Of a DNA stretch of 5,517 bases, positions 1-3,937 are shown piece after piece. The notes beneath the pieces are model-generated. The model was not told the origin of the DNA and made no database searches. It was given only the letters and a program-made list of their open reading frames with translations. This stretch comes from Acidimicrobiaceae bacterium (GTDB taxonomy: Bacteria; Actinomycetota; Acidimicrobiia; Acidimicrobiales; UBA8190), in contig PKWD01000300.1 in the NCBI GenBank assembly GCA_003131945.1, positions 1 through 5,517 on the forward strand, given 5' to 3'. The translations under genes and the position numbers were made by a program. Numbering within the stretch: position 1 is the stretch's first letter; every line of letters starts with the position of its first letter.

Positions 1-160
1 GGTCCGGGCCAGTAGGACTTCTCTTTCAGATCCCCACATGAAGGGCCTCCCCGCAACCAAAGGCCTCCGACCTGCCCAAGGTTCGAAGCCGCTCTTCTGG
101 GTCGATTCTACCCCCGATGTTCGCTACAACGGTGGCCAGGGCGACCGCTCCGCCGGCGAG

Positions 161-862
161 CTACGACAAATCGAAGCGCAGCTGTCTGGCCACGACCGCT
201 TCAGCCACCTCATTGAGCCCCAGACCATGGCTGAAGGCATAGGCCCGGAGTCGAACGAGGGCTTCTCCGACCCTGACACGGAGCTGAGTGGCCACCATGC
301 CTGAGGCCTGGTGCTCGACGAAGTGAAAGTTGGCACCGGCTTCGAGCTCGGTGGCCACGGTGTCCAAGGGTGCGTTGGCCTGCATGGCGAGGACGGTCTG
401 GGCAGCCACACCGGCCATGACCAGCGCATCGGCGTGCTGGTCGTCGCTGAGGCGGCCCGGGCGGTCGCGGTACAGGTTCATCGCTCCGAGACGTGCCGCT
501 CCCACCTGAAGGGGAAAGCCGAACACGGCCCGGGTGCCCGCCGCCAACGCCGGGGGCGAAAAGGCCAACCAACGGGGCGTGGCAGGGTCGGCCAGGTCGG
601 GTTCGAGCACGGGCCGGCCCTCCTGGTGGGCGTCGATACACGGGCCCTCACCGAGCGTGTATTGCAATTCCTCGATCAGGTCGCTGACCTCGTTGGTGGT
701 GCACACCGAACCCACCGGCGCGTCATCGGACATGAGCATGATCCCGGCACCGCTCATCTCCGAGACTTCGGCGCACACATCGCACAGGCGGGCGGTTCCC
801 GGTTCGGTCTCGCCCCCTGCGGACAACAGAGAAAGGATGCGCATCAGTCGCTCTCCGGCCAC
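161..862 (-). CDS. GAF-ANTAR domain transcription antitermination regulator
   Basis: The product is 233 aa, a normal length for actinobacterial GAF-ANTAR proteins. Residues about 20-160 form a GAF-type sensor domain, with the typical stretches YTLGEGPCIDA, FGFPLQVG and LGAMNLYRDRPG. Residues about 178-228 form the ANTAR domain, with HQASGMVATQL, ALVRLRAYAF and the closing VAEAVVARQL. ANTAR domains bind paired RNA hairpins and prevent transcription termination; the GAF domain would supply the signal, here unknown. Two starts are possible. GTG at 862 follows an in-frame TGA six bases upstream, with GGACGGGG in front as a weak ribosome site. ATG at 844 (227 aa) has GGAGAG six bases upstream and overlaps the stop of another short frame as TGATG. 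The gene is divergent from the small-protein genes to its right. Family assignment is firm; the start is not, and the ligand and targets are unknown. Confidence 0.93.
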   Translation of the reverse strand: MAGERLMRILSLLSAGGETEPGTARLCDVCAEVSEMSGAGIMLMSDDAPVGSVCTTNEVSDLIEELQYTLGEGPCIDAHQEGRPVLEPDLADPATPRWLAFSPPALAAGTRAVFGFPLQVGAARLGAMNLYRDRPGRLSDDQHADALVMAGVAAQTVLAMQANAPLDTVATELEAGANFHFVEHQASGMVATQLRVRVGEALVRLRAYAFSHGLGLNEVAEAVVARQLRFDLS

Positions 863-865
863 GGT

Positions 866-928
866 TCAGCCCCGTCCGCAACGAGTTCTGTCGGCGCAGC
901 TTCGCTGTAGGTCATCGTGAGCACCCAT
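866..928 (-). CDS. possible 20-aa leader peptide before the GAF-ANTAR gene
   Basis: The best SD of the region (AAGGAGG, 935-941, minus strand) sits six bases before an ATG at 928. That ATG opens a 20-codon frame, MGAHDDLQRSCADRTRCGRG, whose TGA (868-866) ends three bases before the GTG start of the regulator. Spacing and termination fit a translated leader that couples ribosomes into the regulator gene. There is no family resemblance, and the peptide may have no function of its own. A sequencing error joining this SD to the regulator's frame would give the same picture. Confidence 0.3.
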   Translation of the reverse strand: MGAHDDLQRSCADRTRCGRG

Positions 929-934
929 CGACCG

Positions 935-941
935 CCTCCTT
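935..941 (-). promoter_or_regulatory. strong Shine-Dalgarno of the regulator transcript
   Basis: Read on the minus strand, this is AAGGAGG, six bases before the ATG at 928. It is the strongest ribosome-binding site upstream of the GAF-ANTAR gene, yet it is 72-90 bases from that gene's own start codons. It therefore serves a leader frame or marks a frame disruption. Confidence 0.6.
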
Positions 942-1199
942 GGACCAAGGCGCTGCCAACAGGGACTGGATCGCACGCGCACCGCAGGCTCATCCGAAGA
1001 CTGAGCCCTTCTGTCGCCATTGTACATGAGGAACGGGAATCGCCCGAGGACATACCCCACATTGCGTCTCGACGAGTGGCGCGGTCCCGAGAAGACATGG
1101 GGCCCGGCACCTCAACTTCGAGTTTGACTTTGGGCTCAATGGCCCTCGAGCGGCCAGCGCGGTGTCGGTCTACGACTGGCGCCCTCCTACGGGAGGCGA

Positions 1200-1212
1200 C
1201 TGAACCATTCAG
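1200..1212. repeat. inverted repeat CTGAA-CCA-TTCAG
   Basis: Perfect five-base arms around a three-base centre overlap the position where the -35 element of the rightward promoter would lie, if TATGGT at 1225-1230 is the -10. A dimeric regulator bound here would compete with RNA polymerase. No known operator is recognised. Confidence 0.35.
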
Positions 1213-1224
1213 CGGCGCGTGCGC

Positions 1225-1230
1225 TATGGT
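1225..1230 (+). promoter_or_regulatory. candidate -10 element for the DUF6458-like gene
   Basis: TATGGT fits the loose TANNNT pattern of actinobacterial housekeeping -10 elements. It would start transcription near 1236-1238, giving a leader of about 75 bases that contains the two hairpins at 1243-1288. The matching -35 is poor, so this rests mainly on the -10 and its position. Confidence 0.3.
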
Positions 1231-1242
1231 GGTTGGAGAGCT

Positions 1243-1288
1243 GAAGGGGTCTGGACCCCGCTTCCTTCGCACCTGGCTGATGGCCAGG
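1243..1288 (+). ncRNA. tandem-hairpin leader upstream of the DUF6458-like gene
   Basis: Hairpin 1 (1243-1264) pairs GAAGGGG with CCCC and TTC across a two-base bulge and has a six-base loop, TCTGGA. Hairpin 2 (1272-1288) pairs CCTGGC with GCCAGG around the loop TGATG. They are seven bases apart and lie between the candidate promoter and the GGAGG SD at 1299. Two adjacent hairpins are the kind of structure ANTAR proteins bind, and an ANTAR gene is divergent next door. The published ANTAR consensus wants six-base loops with A at position 1 and G at position 4 in both hairpins. Hairpin 1 has only the G and hairpin 2 has a five-base loop, so the match is partial. The stems are real; the function is speculative. 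Confidence 0.3.
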
Positions 1289-1311
1289 GCAACGTGATGG
1301 AGGCAAAGGAA

Positions 1312-1578
1312 ATGGGTCTGACAGGCATGGTCTTTAGCACTATCTCAATCGCGGTGGGTGCCGTCATGTACTGGGCGGTGACCAACGCTCAAGGTCACGG
1401 GTTCCGGCTTTCCACCGTGGGGGTCATTCTGATGATCGTCGGAGCAATCGGCCTCGCTGTGTCGGGGACCATCTTCGCCACGTCCCGTCGTACGACAGGT
1501 GGCCGTGGGCATACGTACGACCGCCAGGTAACCGACTCACAGGGTGGCGTGGCGGCGGTGCATGAAGAAGTGCACTAG
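1312..1578 (+). CDS. DUF6458-like small two-helix membrane protein
   Basis: The 88-aa product has two membrane helices, about residues 5-24 (VFSTISIAVGAVMYWAV) and 34-56 (STVGVILMIVGAIGLAVSGTIF), and a short hydrophilic tail. The opening MGL-type helix, a connector rich in G and N, then TVGVILMIVGAIGL match the pattern I know for DUF6458 proteins of Actinomycetota, whose function is unknown. I chose ATG 1312 because GGAGG (1299-1303) lies eight bases upstream and the protein then begins at the first helix. An ATG at 1297 and a GTG at 1219 are in frame, but would start inside or before the tandem hairpins and lack good ribosome sites. It is the first gene of the small-protein run and is divergent from the GAF-ANTAR regulator. 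The C-terminal 30 residues are polar and probably lie outside the membrane. Confidence 0.82.
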   Translation: MGLTGMVFSTISIAVGAVMYWAVTNAQGHGFRLSTVGVILMIVGAIGLAVSGTIFATSRRTTGGRGHTYDRQVTDSQGGVAAVHEEVH

Positions 1579-1585
1579 CCGGCTT

Positions 1586-1626
1586 GGGGTCACGAGCCTC
1601 ACATCTTGTCACGAGACGTGATCCCC
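1586..1626 (+). promoter_or_regulatory. intergenic hairpin with alternative pairing
   Basis: GGGGTCACG (1586-1594) pairs with CGTGATCCCC (1617-1626), leaving one bulged T and a 22-base loop. The loop contains a second copy of GTCACGAG (1608-1615; first copy 1589-1596), and its TCACG can instead pair with the same CGTGA through a three-base loop, AGA. The two folds exclude each other. The element lies between the stop of the DUF6458-like gene and the SD (1635-1638) of the next gene, a position suited to attenuation or tuning. There is no T-tract, so it is not a classical terminator. Confidence 0.35.
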
Positions 1627-1645
1627 TACTGAACGGAGTCGAACA

Positions 1646-1816
1646 ATGGGCCTAATTCTGTTGGTACTTCTCGTCGCCCTCATCTTCGGCGGACTCGGAT
1701 TCGCCACGCACGTTTTTTGGATCGTGGCTGTCGTTGTGTTCATCGCCTGGCTTGTCGGATTTGGCGTCGCCCGAGGTGCAGGAGCCGGTGGCAAAGCCCG
1801 CTGGTATCGCTGGTAA
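1646..1816 (+). CDS. 56-aa hydrophobic membrane protein (actinobacterial 'hydrophobic protein' type)
   Basis: The product starts MGLILLVLLVALIFGGLGFA and ends GGKARWYRW. Residues 2-20 and 24-42 form two hydrophobic helices with a tight turn at about 20-24 (ATHVF), followed by a short basic, glycine-rich tail closing on RWYRW. This layout and the terminal RWYRW match small proteins annotated simply as 'hydrophobic protein' in Streptomyces and related genomes; the biochemical role is unknown. The start is supported by GGAG at 1635-1638, seven bases before the ATG. The frame is too short for many gene callers and could be missed. It lies 67 bases after the DUF6458-like gene and 76 before the YtxH-like gene, all on one strand, so co-expression is likely. 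Confidence 0.85.
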   Translation: MGLILLVLLVALIFGGLGFATHVFWIVAVVVFIAWLVGFGVARGAGAGGKARWYRW

Positions 1817-1892
1817 CTGGAAATGCGCCGCTCGCCGTTGTAGGTGCTGAGGAACGAATCCAGAAGCGAAACCAGAGGCAAGGAGGCGACAC

Positions 1893-2213
1893 ATGCAAAA
1901 CGTATGGAAAGGGCTCGTCGTGGGTGGCTTGACGGGGGTGATGGCTGGCGTCGTCCTTGACACGCTTGCCGGAGCGTCGAAGAAAGCACTGGCCGTGGGA
2001 GATGAGGTCCGGGAGCATGCTCCTGACGCCGGACAGTGGTTGCAGTCGGTCAGTGACAAGGCAGGCGAGTGGATCCATGACGCCGATGTCCCAGACCACG
2101 TCCGAAGCGTGGCCGAGCGGGTCAAAGAGTCAGATGCAACAGACAAGGTGAAGAAGGCCAGCAGCAATGCCGTGTCGAGCGCCAAAGAAGCCCTCGCCGC
2201 CCATCACGGCTGA
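1893..2213 (+). CDS. YtxH-like protein with one membrane helix and an amphipathic tail
   Basis: The product is 106 aa. Residues 5-23 (WKGLVVGGLTGVMAGVVLD) form one glycine-rich membrane helix close to the N-terminus. The rest is charged, alanine-rich and mostly helical, with heptad-like patches such as VRSAERVKESD-type stretches and the closing VSSAKEALAAHHG. YtxH-like and related stress proteins share this plan: an N-terminal anchor followed by a cytoplasmic or surface coil. The start is well supported by AAGGAGG (1880-1886), six bases before the ATG. The protein sits between a small hydrophobic protein and a CsbD protein, which supports a general-stress role. I do not see a catalytic motif. 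YtxH membership is by architecture only and another uncharacterised family is possible. Confidence 0.75.
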   Translation: MQNVWKGLVVGGLTGVMAGVVLDTLAGASKKALAVGDEVREHAPDAGQWLQSVSDKAGEWIHDADVPDHVRSVAERVKESDATDKVKKASSNAVSSAKEALAAHHG

Positions 2214-2224
2214 CAATTGACAAT
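2211..2224 (+). repeat. tandem direct repeat TGACAAT x2 containing TTGACA
   Basis: Two perfect, adjacent copies of TGACAAT begin on the TGA stop codon of the YtxH-like gene. Their junction creates TTGACA (2217-2222), identical to the consensus -35 hexamer. No TANNNT -10 lies 16-18 bases downstream, so a standard promoter is not supported. Confidence 0.4.
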
Positions 2225-2231
2225 CCAAGAG

Positions 2232-2253
2232 ACGATCATTTTGGCTTGATCGT
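2232..2253 (+). terminator. stem-loop after the YtxH-like gene
   Basis: ACGATCA (2232-2238) and TGATCGT (2247-2253) are perfect seven-base inverted copies around the loop TTTTGGCT, 18 bases after the stop codon. The position suits a terminator or a processing/stability stem separating this gene from the CsbD gene. No T-run follows and the stem is only moderately strong, so an operator of the CsbD gene is an alternative. Confidence 0.35.
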
Positions 2254-2287
2254 GCCCACATCATCCGCTCCATTCGATTCTGACCAC

Positions 2288-2305
2288 AGGAGGCTTGCGC
2301 CTCTT
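2288..2305 (+). promoter_or_regulatory. hairpin carrying a decoy AGGAGG upstream of the CsbD gene
   Basis: GAGGC (2290-2294) pairs with GCCTC (2299-2303) around TTGC, extended by a G-T and an A-T pair. The stem contains a perfect SD, AGGAGG (2288-2293), with a TTG one base later in the loop, far too close for initiation. The true CsbD start uses GAGGA at 2319-2323. The hairpin may be a leader structure or a weak end signal for upstream transcripts. Confidence 0.3.
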
Positions 2306-2330
2306 TCCATCCCAAAGCGAGGACCCAGCC

Positions 2331-2504
2331 ATGGCGACAACTGATAAGGCAAAGAACAGCGCCCAACGGGCGAAGGGCAAGGTTAAGGAAGCGGCCGGCA
2401 AGGCCACCGGCAACGACAAGCTCCAGGCCAAGGGCAAGTCGGACCAAATGAAGGGCAACCTCAAGCAGGCCGGCGAGAAGCTCAAGGACGCCTTCAAGAA
2501 GTGA
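2331..2504 (+). CDS. CsbD-family general-stress protein
   Basis: The product is 57 aa, very hydrophilic and rich in K, A and G, with no cysteine, tryptophan or aromatic core. It shows the CsbD pattern: AKGKVKEAAGKATGN at residues 14-28, a second repeat-like unit QAKGKSDQMKGNLKQAGEKL at 32-51, and a basic end. CsbD proteins are small soluble proteins induced by general stress (sigma-B dependent in Bacillus subtilis); their molecular action is unclear. ATG 2331 is chosen because GAGGA (2319-2323) lies seven bases before it and the protein then starts in the usual MATTDKAK style. An in-frame TTG at 2295 would add 12 unrelated residues and sits one base from its SD-like sequence. It is the last clear gene of the small stress cluster. 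Confidence 0.93.
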   Translation: MATTDKAKNSAQRAKGKVKEAAGKATGNDKLQAKGKSDQMKGNLKQAGEKLKDAFKK

Positions 2505-2593
2505 GCAAAAGGCGACACTCGATTGGGCCATGTCGTCTCGGCACACGGGCCCTGTCCGATCGGTAACGCGATGGCGTTCTGGGTGCGTGGGGA

Positions 2594-2701
2594 GTGTTCC
2601 GTTACGCGCTCGAACAACGGAGACTGTGCTCACGTCTCGGGGCCGAGAACAGAGGCGAAGATGTAATCGACAAGGCCAAGGACGCGCTTCACCGGAAGTA
2701 G
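2594..2701 (+). pseudogene. possible remnant of a small charged helical protein
   Basis: In one frame the stretch ends ENRGEDVIDKAKDALHRK followed by TAG. This reads like the C-terminal helix of a small stress or antitoxin-like actinobacterial protein. The frame is open only from 2567, has no ATG, and its upstream half (VFRYALEQRRLCSRLG) has a different composition, so the 5' part looks lost or shifted. The 252 bases between the CsbD gene and the next gene hold nothing else that I can support as coding. The resemblance is to a general composition, not a specific family, so this is weak. Confidence 0.2.
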
Positions 2702-2756
2702 TCGGCTAAGTCCCTCTTCATCGGGAAGCCAGAGTGAGTGGGAGCGCGGTCAGCCA

Positions 2757-3137
2757 ATGAGCGAGATCTGGGATCTGTGGTTTCCCGATGCGGGAGCCAC
2801 CGGAGTGTCCTTCGCCCGGAGCCGGGTGGCTGCCAAGGTCGCAGGTGATCGACTGCTGGTACATGCCGCGCCCCCGCGCCTAGACGTGACCGTCAGGGGC
2901 GAAGACGGCCAGATTCTCGCCGTCGGCGAAAACCTGGAGCGGCACGAGGGGGGTCCCATGTCCTTCCTTGTGCGCAAGGATCGAGAGATCACCCTGGAGG
3001 ATGGATGGCCGACGGAGGCAGATCTCGGACGGCTCGTCATCCTTCCCGGCGGCGAGGCGGGCATTCTCCAGACATGGTGGAACGCCGATGACAAGAGTGA
3101 GTGGCGCTGGTGTGTGGAGTTCTACAACCACATTTGA
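2757..3137 (+). CDS. conserved actinobacterial protein of unknown function
   Basis: The product is 126 aa, soluble, acidic and rich in tryptophan, with no signal peptide or membrane segment. It opens MSEIWDLWFPDAGATGVSFAR, has a beta-rich middle (LLVHAAPPRLDVTVRGEDG, QILAVGENL), then EDGWPTEADLGRLVILPGGE at 81-100 and the closing WWNADDKSEWRWCVEFYNH. I recognise the overall pattern, especially WPTEADLG, LPGGE and EWRWxVEFYN, as a family of short conserved hypothetical proteins in actinobacteria, but I know no function. ATG 2757 is the first start in frame. GGGAG at 2740-2744 is rather far upstream (12 bases), so translation may be modest. Its neighbours are stress genes on the same strand, but gaps of about 250 bases on both sides suggest its own transcript. 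Confidence 0.8.
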   Translation: MSEIWDLWFPDAGATGVSFARSRVAAKVAGDRLLVHAAPPRLDVTVRGEDGQILAVGENLERHEGGPMSFLVRKDREITLEDGWPTEADLGRLVILPGGEAGILQTWWNADDKSEWRWCVEFYNHI

Positions 3138-3225
3138 CTCCATCCCTGAGGCGTTCGGTTACAGCAACTTGTAGTGGCTTCCTTTACGGATCTCCCGGCA
3201 GGTTCGGTGATCTGACCCTGAACAC

Positions 3226-3247
3226 CAGAGACCGGGGCCGGGCTCTG
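3226..3247 (+). terminator. GC-rich hairpin between the unknown gene and the PRC-barrel gene
   Basis: CAGAG (3226-3230) pairs with CTCTG (3243-3247). Inside, CCG and CGG pair after one A/G mismatch around the loop GGGC. It lies 88 bases after the stop of the unknown gene. No T-run follows, as is frequent in actinobacterial terminators. Overlapping arms CCGGCAG (3195-3201) and CTGCCGG (3245-3251) offer an alternative fold. Confidence 0.3.
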
Positions 3248-3290
3248 CCGGATCGTCGAGACCACCGGTAGCGCCGCCAACGCCAGAGGG

Positions 3291-3338
3291 GCATGATCTT
3301 GGAAGGTGCGGGGTAAAAGGCGCACGGAGCCCTATATA
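3291..3338 (+). promoter_or_regulatory. candidate promoter of the PRC-barrel gene
   Basis: GGGTAA at 3311-3316, with GCAT 16 bases before it (3291-3294), loosely fits the actinobacterial SigB-type pattern GNNT-N14-16-GGGTAY, except for the last base. A TATATA (3333-3338) nearby could instead be a housekeeping -10, but no -35 is seen at the right distance. Either would give a short leader before the GGGGAGG SD (3365-3371). Confidence 0.3.
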
Positions 3339-3376
3339 CGGAATGACGTAATTGTTGGAGAGACGGGGAGGACGAG

Positions 3377-3751
3377 ATGACTGAAGACCAGGACCAGGCC
3401 AAGTGGAATGTCGCAGAATGGCACGGCAAGACGTTGATTGATCGCAACGGGGAGAAGATTGGCAAGCTCCAGGATGTCTATGTCGACGTCGAGACGGACG
3501 AGCCGCAGTTTGGCACCGTCAAGGAAGGCTTTATAGATCGTCACTTGACCTTCGTCCCCCTGGACGATATCCAGATCGGTCCCGATGACCTGCGGGTCGC
3601 GGTGACCAAGGAACAGGTCCGGTCTGCACCCGACATCGAAATGCATGGCGAGGAGCTATCGCAGGCCGACGAGTCCACCCTGTATCACCACTTCGAGATG
3701 AACTACACGCCGATCGACACGGAGAGCGGCCGCCGACTGGCCCGCCGTTGA
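3377..3751 (+). CDS. PRC-barrel domain protein
   Basis: The product is 124 aa, acidic and soluble. Residues about 12-82 form a PRC barrel: GKTLIDRNGEKIGKLQDVYVD, then FGTVKEGFIDRHLTFVPLDDIQIGPDDLRVAVTKEQV. The region around 92-112 (EELSQADESTLYHHFEMNY) is the short C-terminal helix often seen in stand-alone actinobacterial PRC-barrel proteins. The PRC fold is a small beta barrel shared by photosynthetic reaction-centre H subunits and the RNA-processing factor RimM. Stand-alone versions are usually annotated as stress-related adaptor proteins without a proven reaction. The ATG is supported by GGGGAGG (3365-3371), five bases upstream. The next gene, 150 bases downstream, encodes a membrane protein, a common companion in stress regions. 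Confidence 0.92.
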   Translation: MTEDQDQAKWNVAEWHGKTLIDRNGEKIGKLQDVYVDVETDEPQFGTVKEGFIDRHLTFVPLDDIQIGPDDLRVAVTKEQVRSAPDIEMHGEELSQADESTLYHHFEMNYTPIDTESGRRLARR

Positions 3752-3877
3752 TGATGGTCACAGTCGCCGATCCGGACGCCAGCTGATCTTCTCTCGTGGC
3801 ACCAGCCTGGCCCTGCTTGTCCGTCTTGCACGATGAACGCCAGTGAGTCGATAACGGAGTCCGGCCGCCGTCTCATA

Positions 3878-3937
3878 ACCGGTGGTCTGGGACACTTCTG
3901 AGTGACTTCAGACAGAGAATTGGTGGGATCCACCGGT
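3878..3937 (+). promoter_or_regulatory. nested inverted repeats around the BrkB-family start
   Basis: ACCGGTGG (3878-3885) and CCACCGGT (3930-3937) are perfect eight-base inverted copies. Between them TCTGA (3897-3901) and TCAGA (3908-3912) frame the six bases GTGACT, so the GTG start codon at 3902 would lie in a hairpin loop. CCACC (3930-3934) can alternatively pair with GGTGG (3922-3926). This may be an operator if translation starts later (ATG 3938 or 3974), or a leader RNA that controls initiation. Confidence 0.35.

Larger units (their letters stand above)
942..1311. promoter_or_regulatory. divergent control region between the regulator and the small-protein genes
   Basis: This 370-base stretch has no credible gene and must hold promoters for both directions. 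Leftward candidates are TACAAT (1024-1019 on the minus strand) and GGGTAT (1057-1052, SigB-like -10 element), both without a clear -35. Rightward, TATGGT at 1225-1230 is a plausible -10, with only a weak CTGAAC-like -35 at 1200-1205. Inverted repeats are dense: GGGC/GCCC at 1132-1145, a bulged hairpin with a TACG loop at 1180-1198, CTGAA-CCA-TTCAG at 1200-1212, GGGGTC-TG-GACCCC at 1246-1259 and CCTGGC/GCCAGG at 1272-1288. The divergent layout and these elements are visible; their roles are inferred. Confidence 0.5.

Noticed and set aside
80..110. GGTTCGAA and GGGTCGATTCTACCC, resembling tRNA T-arms
   Set aside because: Neither has a proper five-pair T stem with a seven-base loop, and no acceptor, D or anticodon arm can be found at the required distances on either strand.
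38..304. Plus-strand frame of 88 aa at the left edge
   Set aside because: It overlaps the 3' end of the GAF-ANTAR gene in antisense, has no recognisable domain and no good ribosome site; the minus-strand gene has clear domain motifs.
311..910. Plus-strand frame of 199 aa
   Set aside because: It is the antisense shadow of the GAF-ANTAR gene; its composition is typical of the reverse of a GC-rich gene and no domain is visible.
844..1272. Minus-strand frame of 142 aa across the divergent region
   Set aside because: It is arginine- and serine-rich with no domain, and it runs through both candidate promoters and the inverted repeats. Only its last 23 codons are of interest as a leader frame.
1219..1311. 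Longer N-terminus for the DUF6458-like protein from GTG 1219
   Set aside because: It would translate the -10 candidate and both hairpins, has no SD, and adds a non-hydrophobic stretch before the first helix; GGAGG at 1299-1303 fits ATG 1312.
2261..2617. Minus-strand frames over the CsbD gene (118 and 167 aa)
   Set aside because: The apparent leucine-rich character comes from reading the lysine codons (AAG) of CsbD in reverse; CsbD itself is unmistakable.
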